Shown: piece by piece, positions 26,516 through 35,951 of the stretch | Layout of the letters: each line of letters starts with the position of its first letter | Numbering within the stretch: the stretch's first letter is position 1 | Origin: Pseudomonas sp. SJZ079 | Lineage (GTDB): Bacteria > Pseudomonadota > Gammaproteobacteria > Pseudomonadales > Pseudomonadaceae | Reading direction: 5' to 3' | NCBI RefSeq assembly: GCF_007993865.1 | Contig: NZ_VIUH01000029.1 | Location: 1 to 54,471, forward strand | Length of the DNA stretch: 54,471 bases | The notes under the pieces: generated by a model | Told to the model about the DNA's origin: nothing | What the model saw: only the letters and a program-made list of their open reading frames with translations | Database searches by the model: none | Position numbers and translations under genes: made by a program

Positions 26516-27711
26516 TGGCAGAAGCAACCCAGGCGCGCCTGCGCCCACTGGCCGACACCTCGACCTCGGCGGTGGTCGCCGGTTTTATCGCCATGCTCAC
26601 CGGCTATACCAGCTCGCTGGTGCTGATTTTCCAGGCCGGCCAGGCCGCCGGTCTCTCCAGCGGGCAGATTTCCTCGTGGATCTGGGCACTGTCGATCGGC
26701 ATGGCGATCTGCTGCATTGGCCTGTCGCTGCGTTATCGGGCACCGGTGATGATCGCCTGGTCGACCCCCGGCGCGGCGCTGCTGATCAGCGGCCTGCCCG
26801 GCGTGCCCTACGGCGAGGCGATTGGCGCCTACATCCTCGCCTCGGGGCTGATCGTGCTGATCGGCCTGACCGGCAGCTTCGACCGCCTTATGCGCCGAAT
26901 CCCAGGTTCCATCGCCGCGGCCCTGCTGGCCGGGGTGCTGTTCAAGATAGGCCTGGAGATCTGCGGAGCGGCCGAACAGCAACCCACGCTGGTGATCGCC
27001 ATGCTGTTTGCTTACCTGCTCGGCAAGCGTCTGCTACCGCGCTATGCCGTACTCGCCGCGCTGCTGGTGGGCACTGTGCTGGCCGGGCTATTCGGCTTAT
27101 TGGACTTCTCGGACTTCGAGTTGCAACTGGCTACGCCCGAGTGGACCACTCCGAGCTTCTCGCTTGCCGCGGCGATCAGCATCGGTATTCCGCTGTTCAT
27201 CGTCGCCATGGCCTCGCAGAACCTGCCCGGCATGGCGGTGCTGCGCGCCAACGGTTATGACGTGCCCGCCTCGCCGCTGCTGAATATCACCGGCCTGATT
27301 TCGATCCTGCTGGCGCCCTTCGGCTCCCACGGCATCCACATGGCCGCCATCAGCGCCGCGATCTGCGCCGGCCCGGAAGCCCATGAAGACCCTCGCAAGC
27401 GCTACACCGCAGCAGTCTGGTGCGGGGTGTTCTATGGCATCGCCGGGATCTTCGGCGCCACCCTCGCCGCCCTGTTCGCCGCCCTGCCCAAGGCGCTGAT
27501 CCTGTCGATCGCCGCCCTGGCCCTGTTCGCCTCGATCATCGGCGGCTTGACCCAGGCCATGAGCGTAGCCAAGGAGCGCGATGCCGCATTGATCACCTTC
27601 CTGGTGACGGCCTCCGGCATGAGCCTGTTCTCGGTCGGCTCGGCCTTCTGGGGCATAGTCGCCGGCCTACTGACCCTGGTAATCCTCAACTGGGGCAAGA
27701 CGCCGAGCTGA
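26515..27711 (+). CDS. BenE-family benzoate/H+ symporter-like transporter
   Basis: 398-residue inner-membrane protein with about 12 hydrophobic segments. BenE features include GFIAMLTGYTSSLVLIFQAG at the N-terminus, AWSTPGAALL, and MASQNLPGMAVLRANGYDVP and APFGSHGIHMAAISAAICAGPEAHEDP in the second half. Family members import benzoate by proton symport; the actual substrate here is unproven, as no benzoate catabolic genes are nearby. ATG overlaps the LysE stop; AAGGAG lies eight bases upstream. It is followed by a strong bidirectional terminator. Confidence 0.9.
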   Translation: MAEATQARLRPLADTSTSAVVAGFIAMLTGYTSSLVLIFQAGQAAGLSSGQISSWIWALSIGMAICCIGLSLRYRAPVMIAWSTPGAALLISGLPGVPYGEAIGAYILASGLIVLIGLTGSFDRLMRRIPGSIAAALLAGVLFKIGLEICGAAEQQPTLVIAMLFAYLLGKRLLPRYAVLAALLVGTVLAGLFGLLDFSDFELQLATPEWTTPSFSLAAAISIGIPLFIVAMASQNLPGMAVLRANGYDVPASPLLNITGLISILLAPFGSHGIHMAAISAAICAGPEAHEDPRKRYTAAVWCGVFYGIAGIFGATLAALFAALPKALILSIAALALFASIIGGLTQAMSVAKERDAALITFLVTASGMSLFSVGSAFWGIVAGLLTLVILNWGKTPS

Positions 27712-27735
27712 GCACTGCGCCTCCACCGCACACAA

Positions 27736-27759
27736 GAAAGGCGCCCTTGGGCGCCTTTC
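27736..27759. terminator. Bidirectional intrinsic terminator
   Basis: GAAAGGCGCCC-TT-GGGCGCCTTTC, an 11-bp perfect stem with flanking A and T tracts, between the convergent BenE-like and SDR genes. Confidence 0.85.
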
Positions 27760-27778
27760 AGTTTTCCAGCCTGAGCAA

Positions 27779-28540
27779 TCAGATTGCCGTGGCGCCACCG
27801 TCAACCGCCAGCGCATGGCCGGTGGTGAACGCCGCATTATCGCAGCACAGGTAGAGCACCGCGGTGGCAATCTCCTCGACCTTGCCGATACGGCCGACCG
27901 GGTGCATGGCGGCCGCAAACTCGCCCTTCTTCGGGTCGGACTCATAGGCACGGCGGAACATGTCGGTATCGATCACCGCCGGGCACACCGCATTGACGCG
28001 GATTTTCTTCTTTGCATATTCGACCGCTGCCGACTTGGTCAGGCCAATCACCGCATGCTTAGACGCCGCGTAGATGCTCATCTTCGGCGCCGCGCCGAGA
28101 CCGGCGACCGAGGCGGTGTTGACGATAGCGCCGCCGCCCTGGGCCAGCAGCAGCGGGATCTGGTGCTTCATGCACAACCACACGCCCTTGACGTTGACCC
28201 CGATGATGGCGTCGAACTCGGCTTCGTTGCCGTCTGCCAGCTTGCCCTGCTCGATCTCGATACCGGCGTTGTTGAAGGCGTAGTCCAGACGTCCGTAAGC
28301 GTCCAGAGTCGCCTCCATCAGGGCTTTGACTTGCGCTTCCTGGGTGACGTCGCAAGGCACGAACGTGGCTTCGCCACCGGCGCCACGGATCAGCTCGACA
28401 GTGCCTTGGCCGCCGTTCGCATCGACATCGGAAACCACCACTTTGAGGCCTTCGTTGGCGAACGCCAGTGCGGTAGCACGGCCGATGCCAGCGGCGCCGC
28501 CGGTGACCAGGGCAACCTGGCCGGAAAAGGTCAAACTCAT
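27779..28540 (-). CDS. Short-chain dehydrogenase/reductase
   Basis: 253-residue classical SDR: cofactor motif TGGAAGIGRATA (TGxxxGIG), acidic residue after beta-2 (SDVDANG, suggesting NAD preference), NNAG, catalytic Ser in VNTASVAGLG and YAASK (Tyr-x-x-x-Lys). The C-terminal HALAVDGGATAI is standard. Substrate not determinable. It is divergent from the MDR reductase gene across about 225 bp. Confidence 0.9.
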   Translation of the reverse strand: MSLTFSGQVALVTGGAAGIGRATALAFANEGLKVVVSDVDANGGQGTVELIRGAGGEATFVPCDVTQEAQVKALMEATLDAYGRLDYAFNNAGIEIEQGKLADGNEAEFDAIIGVNVKGVWLCMKHQIPLLLAQGGGAIVNTASVAGLGAAPKMSIYAASKHAVIGLTKSAAVEYAKKKIRVNAVCPAVIDTDMFRRAYESDPKKGEFAAAMHPVGRIGKVEEIATAVLYLCCDNAAFTTGHALAVDGGATAI

Positions 28541-28766
28541 CTGCGTGTCCTCGCAAGGATTGAAAGTCTGCGCAGAGTCTAGTCAGAGCAGCGCCCTACG
28601 CGGCAGCACTATTCGAAGAACAGTTTTGTCTTCATGGAAAATAATGATTAAGCACCCCAGGCCCTCATCATTCTGATGGATTAACCCCTATTCGGTTGGC
28701 TGGCTTACCTTGCCCAGCGCACCGCAAAGGGCTATCACCATGGTTTCCGCTCAGTGAGTACCGACC

Positions 28767-29774
28767 ATGACTGCCACGCTCAACCGTCAATTCCTGCTCG
28801 CCCAACGCCCTGTCGGCCTGCCCAGCCGCGAGACCTTCAGCTATGTCGAAACACCGGTCGGCGAGCCGGGCCCAGGACAGATCCTGGTGAAGAACGCCTA
28901 CCTGTCGCTCGACCCCGCCATGCGCGGCTGGATGAACGATGCCCGTTCCTATATCCCGCCGGTCGGCCTCGGCGAGGTGATGCGCGCCCTCGGCGTCGGT
29001 GAGGTGATCGCCTCGCAGCACCCGGATTTCGCCGTGGGCGACCACGTTAACGGCGCCCTCGGCGTACAGGACTACTTTCTCGGCGAGCCCAAGGGCTTCT
29101 ACAAGGTCGACGCCAAGCGCGCCCCGCTGCCGCTGTACCTGTCGGCACTGGGCATGACCGGGATGACCGCCTACTTCGCCCTGCTCGACGTCGGCGCGCC
29201 CAAGGCCGGTGAAACCGTGGTGATCTCCGGCGCCGCCGGTGCGGTCGGCAGCGTCGCCGGGCAGATCGCCAAGCTCAAGGGCTGCCGCGTGGTCGGCATC
29301 GCCGGCGGCGCCGACAAGTGCAAGCTGCTGATCGACGAACTGGGTTTCGACGGTGCCATCGACTACAAGAACGAGGACCTGCACGCCGCCCTCAAGCGCG
29401 AGTGCCCGAAAGGTGTGGATGTGTATTTCGACAACGTCGGTGGCGACATCCTCAATACCGTGCTGACCCGCATCAACTTCAAGGCACGGGTGGTGATCTG
29501 CGGCGCCATCAGCCAATACAACAGCAAGGAAGCGATCAAGGGTCCGGCCAATTACATGCAGCTGCTGATCAACAGCGCGCGCATGGAAGGCATGGTGGTC
29601 ATGACCTACGCCTCACGCTTCGCCGAGGCAGCGCAGGAAATGGGCGGCTGGTTGGCCAGCGGCCAGCTGAAGTCCAAGGAAGACATAGTCGAGGGTCTGC
29701 AGACCTTCCCGGAAACCCTGCTCAAGCTGTTCAGCGGGGAGAACTTCGGCAAACTGGTACTGAAAGTCAGCTAA
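28767..29774 (+). CDS. NADP-dependent MDR oxidoreductase (CurA/leukotriene-B4-dehydrogenase type)
   Basis: 335-residue zinc-free medium-chain reductase. It has the ILVKNAYLSLDPAMRGWM N-terminal motif of the PTGR/CurA group, GMTGMTAYFALLDVGAPKAGETVVISGAAGAVGS as the nucleotide-binding part, and YFDNVGGDILNTVL. Family members reduce the double bond of enones and enals with NADPH. ATG at 28767. It is monocistronic, followed by a GCCCAGCCTAG hairpin and the repeat copy C. Confidence 0.9.
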   Translation: MTATLNRQFLLAQRPVGLPSRETFSYVETPVGEPGPGQILVKNAYLSLDPAMRGWMNDARSYIPPVGLGEVMRALGVGEVIASQHPDFAVGDHVNGALGVQDYFLGEPKGFYKVDAKRAPLPLYLSALGMTGMTAYFALLDVGAPKAGETVVISGAAGAVGSVAGQIAKLKGCRVVGIAGGADKCKLLIDELGFDGAIDYKNEDLHAALKRECPKGVDVYFDNVGGDILNTVLTRINFKARVVICGAISQYNSKEAIKGPANYMQLLINSARMEGMVVMTYASRFAEAAQEMGGWLASGQLKSKEDIVEGLQTFPETLLKLFSGENFGKLVLKVS

Positions 29775-29782
29775 AAGACCGA

Positions 29783-29822
29783 CGCCCAGCCTAGGCAACT
29801 CGCAGCCACTGCTAGGCTGGGC
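29783..29822. terminator. Hairpin after the MDR reductase gene
   Basis: GCCCAGCCTAG ... CTAGGCTGGGC perfect 11-bp arms with an 18-base loop, starting about 10 bases after the stop. No T-run. Its arms resemble the ends of the palindromic repeat family, so it may be a diverged repeat acting as mRNA end. Confidence 0.5.
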
Positions 29823-29906
29823 CAGCGGTGCGGGCCACGATCCGGCAGCGCCAGCGCTCCAGGCCGCCGCGTAACCCAGCACAGCGGCATTAGTCACAAA
29901 GCTGTA

Positions 29907-29940
29907 GCTGGGTTTCGCTGCGCTCTACGCCAGCCTACGC
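29907..29940. repeat. Palindromic repeat, copy C (half element)
   Basis: GCTGGGTTTCGCTGCGCTCT... to CAGCCTACG is the exact inverse complement of the first 33 bases of copy A (9312-9344). The RND permease stop codon (TAG, 29935-29937) lies inside it. Confidence 0.75.
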
Positions 29941-32900
29941 CGGACTCGTCTCCAGCGCTTCCCGTTTGATCGGCCGCCAGCGCCGCAACAGCAGATACAG
30001 GGTCGGAATCACCAACAGGGTGAAGAAGGTGCCGACCAGCAACCCGCCGACTATCACCAGACCGATCTGCTGACGACTCTGCGCGCCGGCGCCGCTGGCT
30101 ATCGCCAAGGGCAACGAGCCCAGGACCATGGCTCCGGTGGTCATCAGGATCGGCCGCAACCGCTGCACCGAGGCCTGCAACACAGCCTGGTGCAACTCCA
30201 CACCGCGGCGCTGCATCTGATTGGCGAACTCGACGATGAGAATGCCGTGCTTGGTGATCAGGCCGATCAGCGTCACCAGACCGACCTGCGAATAGATGTT
30301 CAGGGTGCCGCCGAACAACGTCAGGGCAAGCAAGGCGCCGGCCATCGACAAGGGCACGCTGAACAGAATGATCAAGGGGTCGCTGAAGCTCTCGAACTGC
30401 GCCGCCAGCACCAGAAAGATGAAGGCCAGCGCCAGGACGAAGATCAGCGCGATGCCGCTGCTGGATTCCTTGAACTCGCGCGAGGTGCCGGTGTAGTCGA
30501 ACTGGGTATCGGCCGGGAACACCTCGCCGGCCGCGCTCTGCAGGTGGTCGAGGGCCTCACCGAGGGTGTAACCGGCGCCGACGTTGGCACTCAGGGTCAC
30601 CGCGCGCAGTTGGTTGAAGTGGTTGAGTTCGCGCGGCGCCACCGTCTCCCGCACCTCGATCAGGTTGGACAGTTGCACCATGCCGCCGTCGCGGCCGCGC
30701 ACATAGACGCGATCGAGGTCCGCCGGGTTGCTGCGGTCGACATCGGCCAGCTGCACCAGCACGTCGTACTGCTCGCCATGCCGCTTGAAGCGGGTCACCT
30801 GGCGGCTGCCGAACAGGCTTTCCAGGCTGCGGCCGATGGTCGCCACGTCGCTGCCAACCGCCACCACCTGCTCGCGATTGAGCGCCACTTTGAGCTGCGG
30901 GGTATTCAGCTTGAGGTCGCTGTCCAGACTCTCCAGCCCCGGATAGTCACGCACCCGGTCGAGCAGTTGCTCGACCAGCTGTTCCAGCTCGACATACTCC
31001 AGCGAGGAGCGGATCACCAGGTTGACCGGCTGATTGCGCGCACTCTGTCCCAGCGGCGGGCGGTTGACCGGGAAGGCGCGAATACCGGGGATGTCCTGCA
31101 GCTTGGGCAACAGCTCCTGACGAATCTCGAACTGACTACGCCGGCGCAGCGCCCAGTCCTCCAGCTTCATGAAGGAGATGCCCTGGGTCACCGTGGGAAA
31201 CCCGGTCACCACCACGTAGCGATTGGTCTCGGCCAGCGTGTCGTACACCGCCTCGATCTGCCGCGCGTAGCGGCTGGTGTAATCGATGGTGGCGCCATCG
31301 GGGGCATTGAACACGCCGATGATGGTGCCGGTGTCCTCGGTCGGCGCCAGCTCCGACTTGAGCCCGCCGAACAGCCCGACGCAGGCCAGCAGCACGGCCA
31401 GCAACAGCGCGACGATCAGCCACCAGCGCTGCAGCACCCAGGCCAGCAATTCCTGATAGTGCTGGGTCAGCTTGTGCAGAACGTCTTCGATCAGGTTGTA
31501 GGCGCGGTTGTGCCGAGCGTCCGGCTGGTGCGCCTTGAGCAGCAGCGCGCACATCATCGGCGACAGGCTCAGGGCGACGAAGCCGGACACCAGCACGGCG
31601 CCGGCCAGAGTCCAGGCGAACTCGGTGAACAGTTTGCCGGTGGCACCGGGCATGAAGCCGATCGGCGCGTAGACCGCGACCAGGGTCAGGGTCATGGCGA
31701 CCACCGCGAAGGCGATTTCGCGGCTGCCGCTGAACGCCGCCTGCAGTGGCGTCATGCCGGCCTCGATATGCCGGTGGATGTTCTCCAGCATGACGATCGC
31801 ATCGTCCACCACCAGGCCAATCGCCAACACCATGGCCAGCAGCGTCAGGGTATTGATGGAAAAGCCCATCAGCGCCATCAGGGCGAACGCACCGATCAGC
31901 GAGACCGGAATGGTCATCAGCGGAATCAGGGTGGCGCGCAACGAGCGCAGGAACAGGAAGATGATCAGGATGACCAGCGCCACCGCCTCCCAGATGGTGG
32001 TGTAGACGTTGGCGATCGACTCGCGGATGAACAGCGAGTTGTCGTGCGCGACCGCCACCTGCATGCCCTCGGGGAGCAGCGCGCGCACATCCGCCAGCGC
32101 CGCATTGAGGCCATCGGAAATATCCAGCGGATTGGCCGTGGCCTGCTTGACCATGCCGATGACCACTGCCGGGCGGCCGTTGTAGCGCACCACGCTGCGC
32201 GTGCTGGCGGGCGCGACTTCGGCATGGCCGACGTCGGCCAGGCGCAGCAGGTAACCCTGCGAGTCGTCGAGAATCAACTGATCGAACTCCTCCGCGCTAC
32301 GCAGATCAGTTTCCGAGAGCAGACTGAACTCGCGCTGCGAGGATTCGATGCGCCCGGCCGGAATCTCCACGTTCTGCCGGCGCAGCGCATCCTCGACGTC
32401 CTGCACCGTGAGGCCATGGGCGGCGAGTTGTTCCGGGTCCAGCCAGATGCGCATGGCCGGGCTGCGCCCGCCGCGGATCTGCACCTCGGAAACCCCGGGA
32501 ATGACCTGCAGGCGGTCCTTGACCAGGCGTTCGAGCAGGTCGGTGATTTCCATCGCCGAGTGACGCTCGCTGAAGAACGCCAGGAAGACCACCGGCTGGG
32601 CATCGGCCTCGACTTTCTGCACGATGGGCTCGTCGATCTCGTCCGGCAGCAGCCCGCGCACTCGGCCGAGGCGGTCGCGCACGTCATTGGCCGCCTCGTC
32701 GGCGTCGCTGCCGAGACGGAACTGCGCGGTGACCTGGGTGTTTTCCGAGCGACTGATGGAGCTGACGAAGTCCAACCCCTCGATGCCCGAGAGCACATCC
32801 TCGACCGGCTGCGCGATCTGCGACTCCATGATCTCCGGGCTGGCGCCCGGGTAGCCGACGTTGACCGTGACGATTGGCACGTCGATGTTCGGGTACTCGC

Positions 32901-33003
32901 GCACCGTCAGGCGTTGATAGGCCATCAGGCCGAGCAGCACCAGCAGCAGTGACAGCACACTGGCGAACACCGGGCGGCGGATACAGACATCCGAGAGGGT
33001 CAC
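29935..33003 (-). CDS. RND-family multidrug efflux permease
   Basis: 1022-residue inner-membrane proton-driven exporter with the RND layout: TM1 at the N-terminus (CIRRPVFASVLSLLLVLLGLM), two large periplasmic loops (about 35-330 and 560-860), and conserved membrane acids in GLVVDDAIVMLENIHRH (TM4 Asp pair). It belongs to the HAE1 family that exports drugs, detergents or solvents. The start is GTG at 33003, whose GTGA overlaps the stop of the adaptor gene. No outer-membrane factor is encoded nearby, so an unlinked TolC/OprM-type protein must complete the pump. The stop codon falls in a palindromic repeat. Confidence 0.94.
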   Translation of the reverse strand: MTLSDVCIRRPVFASVLSLLLVLLGLMAYQRLTVREYPNIDVPIVTVNVGYPGASPEIMESQIAQPVEDVLSGIEGLDFVSSISRSENTQVTAQFRLGSDADEAANDVRDRLGRVRGLLPDEIDEPIVQKVEADAQPVVFLAFFSERHSAMEITDLLERLVKDRLQVIPGVSEVQIRGGRSPAMRIWLDPEQLAAHGLTVQDVEDALRRQNVEIPAGRIESSQREFSLLSETDLRSAEEFDQLILDDSQGYLLRLADVGHAEVAPASTRSVVRYNGRPAVVIGMVKQATANPLDISDGLNAALADVRALLPEGMQVAVAHDNSLFIRESIANVYTTIWEAVALVILIIFLFLRSLRATLIPLMTIPVSLIGAFALMALMGFSINTLTLLAMVLAIGLVVDDAIVMLENIHRHIEAGMTPLQAAFSGSREIAFAVVAMTLTLVAVYAPIGFMPGATGKLFTEFAWTLAGAVLVSGFVALSLSPMMCALLLKAHQPDARHNRAYNLIEDVLHKLTQHYQELLAWVLQRWWLIVALLLAVLLACVGLFGGLKSELAPTEDTGTIIGVFNAPDGATIDYTSRYARQIEAVYDTLAETNRYVVVTGFPTVTQGISFMKLEDWALRRRSQFEIRQELLPKLQDIPGIRAFPVNRPPLGQSARNQPVNLVIRSSLEYVELEQLVEQLLDRVRDYPGLESLDSDLKLNTPQLKVALNREQVVAVGSDVATIGRSLESLFGSRQVTRFKRHGEQYDVLVQLADVDRSNPADLDRVYVRGRDGGMVQLSNLIEVRETVAPRELNHFNQLRAVTLSANVGAGYTLGEALDHLQSAAGEVFPADTQFDYTGTSREFKESSSGIALIFVLALAFIFLVLAAQFESFSDPLIILFSVPLSMAGALLALTLFGGTLNIYSQVGLVTLIGLITKHGILIVEFANQMQRRGVELHQAVLQASVQRLRPILMTTGAMVLGSLPLAIASGAGAQSRQQIGLVIVGGLLVGTFFTLLVIPTLYLLLRRWRPIKREALETSPA

Positions 33004-34028
33004 ACACCCTCCTCGGCACGCCGGGTGCGCACCGCCATGCCCGGCCTGACCTTCTGCCAGCCGGCACTGATCAGGGTCTCGTCGCCGCTCAGCCCCTCAC
33101 GCACTTCGACGCGTCCGCGCAGACGCCGGCCCAGCTTGATTTCGCGCTGCACCACCTTGCCGTCGATCACCAGGTTGACCAGCAAGCGCTCGCCCAGCGG
33201 CATCACCGCCTCCTCCGGGATCACCAACGCCTGCGGGCGTTCGGCGAGGATCACGCTGACCCGCACGAACTGCCCGGGCTTGAGCCGCAGCTCAGGATTG
33301 GCCAGCCGCGCGCGGATCGCCTGGCTGCGGCCGACCTCGTCCAGGCGCGGATTAATGGCGCTGATCTCGCCGCGAAACACCTCGTCGGGATAGCTATCCA
33401 GGCGGATCTCGATGGGTTGGTGCAGGCGAATCTGGCCGACGGCCTTCTGCGCCACGCGGAAGTCGACCTTGAGGGGGTCGAGCACCTCCAGGTTGACGAT
33501 GTCCTGACCGGCGTCCAGGTAATCGCCGACACTGACCTGACGCAAACCGAGCACGCCGTCGTGGGGCGCCTTGAGCTGGGTCTTGTCCAGCCGCGCCTGG
33601 GACAAGGCCAGGCTGGCCCTCGCAGCCTGCTGCAGGGACTGTGCCTCGTCCAGCGCCTGGGCATTGCTGGCACCGCGCTGGAACAACAGCTGCGCACGGC
33701 GGAAGCTCTTTTCCGCCAGATCCAGGTTGGCCCGTGCCTGGGCCAGTTCGGCGCGGGCGATGGCACCATCCAGGCTGACCAGCAGGTCGCCCGCCTTGAC
33801 CGCCTGCCCCTCGCGAAAATGCAGGGCGGCCAGCCGCCCCTCGATCTCGGGACGCAGCATGACCGACTCGTCGGAGCGCAATGAGCCGAAGGTCACCAGC
33901 TCATCGCGCACCAACATGGTCTGTACCGCGACGACCTCGACCAGCGGCCCCTCGACCGTCTGCGCCTGGGTCAACCCGCTCGCGAGCAGCACCAGTGCGG
34001 TGGCCAAACAGCGCGTCAGAGTGCCCAT
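33000..34028 (-). CDS. RND efflux periplasmic adaptor (membrane fusion protein)
   Basis: 342-residue HlyD-like adaptor with a signal sequence (about residues 1-22). The barrel-sandwich/lipoyl part (LRPEIEGRLAALHFREGQAVKAGDLLVSLD and LKAPHDGVLGLRQVSVGDYLDAGQDI) flanks an alpha-hairpin (about 90-150), followed by the beta-barrel. It links the RND permease to an outer-membrane channel. ATG at 34028 has GAGG six bases upstream and is preferred over ATG 34040, which has none. It is translationally coupled to the permease by a GTGA overlap. No regulator gene is adjacent. Confidence 0.9.
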   Translation of the reverse strand: MGTLTRCLATALVLLASGLTQAQTVEGPLVEVVAVQTMLVRDELVTFGSLRSDESVMLRPEIEGRLAALHFREGQAVKAGDLLVSLDGAIARAELAQARANLDLAEKSFRRAQLLFQRGASNAQALDEAQSLQQAARASLALSQARLDKTQLKAPHDGVLGLRQVSVGDYLDAGQDIVNLEVLDPLKVDFRVAQKAVGQIRLHQPIEIRLDSYPDEVFRGEISAINPRLDEVGRSQAIRARLANPELRLKPGQFVRVSVILAERPQALVIPEEAVMPLGERLLVNLVIDGKVVQREIKLGRRLRGRVEVREGLSGDETLISAGWQKVRPGMAVRTRRAEEGV

Positions 34029-34159
34029 ACTCAACCTCATTCAGCTAGAGGTTGAGTCTAGGAGCCTGTCGGACTTAACGCTGCCCTACTGCGGAAAAAC
34101 CGGCCGTACCACAGCGAAGCGCTGCGCCAGTTGCTTCCCTTGCGATTAGGGCGCTTGGC

Positions 34160-34954
34160 TTACTGACGCATGCCTCTGCCGCTGACCAGCAAGCGAATGC
34201 ACAGGCTATACAGCAGTGCCATGGCCACCAGCATGAAGCCGATGGCCACACCGATGCCGATATCCGAGACACCGAGGATGCCGTAGCGAAAGGCATTGAC
34301 CATGTGCAGCACCGGGTTGGCCAGCGACACCGTCTGCCAGAACGGCGGCAGCAGCGCGATCGAGTAGAACACCCCGCCCAGGTAGGTCAGCGGCGTCAGG
34401 ACGAAGGTCGGGATGATCGAAATATCATCGAAGTTGCGCGCGAACACCGCATTGACGAAACCGCCCAGGGAGAAAATCGTCGCGGTCATCAGCACCACCA
34501 GCACGGTCACGCCCAGGTGATGCACCTGCAGCTTGGTGAAGAACAGCGACAACAGGGTGACGATCAGACCCACCGCCAAGCCGCGCAACACTCCGCCGGC
34601 GGTATAGCCCAACAGAATGATGTGCGGCGACACCGGCGACACCATCAGCTCCTCGACCGAACGCTGGAACTTGCTGCCGAAGAAGCTCGACACCACGTTG
34701 CCGTAGGAGTTGGTGATCACCGACATCATGATCAGCCCCGGCACGATGTACTCCATGTAACTGAAGCCGCCCATGTCGCCGATCTGCCGCCCGATCAGAT
34801 TGCCGAAGATGACGAAGTACAACACCATGGTGATCGCCGGCGGCAGCAGGGTTTGCGGCCAGATGCGGGTGAAGCGGCGGATCTCCCGGTAGACGATGGT
34901 GCGCAGCGCCACCATGTTGGCGGCGAACTCGCTATTCAGATACGTCGTACTCAT
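34160..34954 (-). CDS. ABC-2 type transporter permease (YadH-like)
   Basis: 264-residue inner-membrane protein with about six hydrophobic segments and the ABC-2 signature (YIVPGLIMMSVITNSYGNVVSSFFGSKFQRSVEELMVSPVSP). It forms an exporter with the adjacent ATPase; substrate unknown (YadGH homologues). ATG at 34954 has AAGGAGG at ideal distance, and ATGA overlaps the ATPase stop. The longer frame reaching 35359 lies within the ATPase gene and is discarded. Confidence 0.92.
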   Translation of the reverse strand: MSTTYLNSEFAANMVALRTIVYREIRRFTRIWPQTLLPPAITMVLYFVIFGNLIGRQIGDMGGFSYMEYIVPGLIMMSVITNSYGNVVSSFFGSKFQRSVEELMVSPVSPHIILLGYTAGGVLRGLAVGLIVTLLSLFFTKLQVHHLGVTVLVVLMTATIFSLGGFVNAVFARNFDDISIIPTFVLTPLTYLGGVFYSIALLPPFWQTVSLANPVLHMVNAFRYGILGVSDIGIGVAIGFMLVAMALLYSLCIRLLVSGRGMRQ

Positions 34955-35883
34955 ATCGCCTCCTTGGCCAGGTTCTTCTCGACCAGGGAGACGAACAACT
35001 CTTCCAGGCGATTGGTCTTGTTGCGCAGGCTCAGCACCTCGATGTGCTGCTGGCCCAGCTGGCGAAACAGCTCGGTCACGCCCTGGGTCTTCTCCACCTG
35101 CACCTCCAGGGTGTGGTGATCGAGCAGCTGCGACGGATAACCCACCAGTTGCGGTGGCACCAGCAGCGACTCCTTCAAGTCGAGCAGGAAGGTCTCCACG
35201 TGCAGCTTCTTCAGCAGCTCGCGCATACTGGTGTTCTCGACGATGCGACCGTGGTCGATGATGCCGATGTTGCGGCACAGCTGCTCGGCCTCTTCCAGGT
35301 AATGGGTGGTGAGAATAATGGTGATGCCCTGCTGGTTCAGTTCGGTGAGAAAACTCCACATCGAACGGCGCAGCTCGATATCCACCCCAGCGGTGGGTTC
35401 ATCGAGAATCAACAGACGCGGCTGATGCACCAGGGCGCGGGCGATCATCAGGCGCCGCTTCATGCCGCCGGAGAGCTCGCGCGAAGGCACATTGCGCTTG
35501 TCCCACAGGCCCAGCTGTTCGAGGTACTGCTCGGCTCGCGCCTTGGCGATCTTCCCCGGAATGCCGTAATAACCGGCCTGGGTGACGACTATGTCGAACA
35601 CCTTCTCGAACTGGTTGAAGTTGAACTCCTGCGGCACCACGCCGATGCAGCGCTTGAGCGCGGACGGCTGCTGGTCCAGGTCATGGCCGAACACGTTGAC
35701 CATGCCACTGGTCTTGTTCACCAGGGTCGAGAGGATGCCGATGGTGGTGGACTTGCCGGCGCCATTCGGGCCGAGCAACGCAAAGAAATCGCCTTCGGCC
35801 ACATCCAGGTCGATGCCATGCAACGCCTGGAAGCCGTTAGCGTAAGTCTTGGTTAACTGCCGGATAGACAGAGCTGAACTCAT
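34951..35883 (-). CDS. ABC transporter ATP-binding protein (YadG-like)
   Basis: 310-residue ABC ATPase: Walker A LLGPNGAGKSTT, Q-loop VVPQEFNFN, signature SRELSGGMKRRL, Walker B LLILDEPTAGVD and switch TTHYLEEAEQL, followed by a C-terminal extension of about 90 residues typical of ABC-2 partners. It energises export through the overlapping permease gene. ATG at 35883. Upstream and on the same strand is a GST gene's downstream end (68 bp), likely a separate unit. Confidence 0.93.
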   Translation of the reverse strand: MSSALSIRQLTKTYANGFQALHGIDLDVAEGDFFALLGPNGAGKSTTIGILSTLVNKTSGMVNVFGHDLDQQPSALKRCIGVVPQEFNFNQFEKVFDIVVTQAGYYGIPGKIAKARAEQYLEQLGLWDKRNVPSRELSGGMKRRLMIARALVHQPRLLILDEPTAGVDIELRRSMWSFLTELNQQGITIILTTHYLEEAEQLCRNIGIIDHGRIVENTSMRELLKKLHVETFLLDLKESLLVPPQLVGYPSQLLDHHTLEVQVEKTQGVTELFRQLGQQHIEVLSLRNKTNRLEELFVSLVEKNLAKEAI

Positions 35884-35951
35884 AAGGGGGCACGCACGCA
35901 GGAAGGATTAGATTAGATAAGGTCGGACTCGGGCAAATGCAATCGCTGGTT

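Noticed and set aside
30190..32952. 920-codon plus-strand frame antisense to the RND permease
   Set aside because: Very long but is the complement of an unmistakable RND protein; composition is low-complexity His/Gln/Arg/Asp with no start signal.
34060..34150. GAGCCTGTCGGACTTAACG segment after the adaptor gene start
   Set aside because: Looks like the end of a dispersed repeat seen in pseudomonads, but I found no matching partner end within the window.
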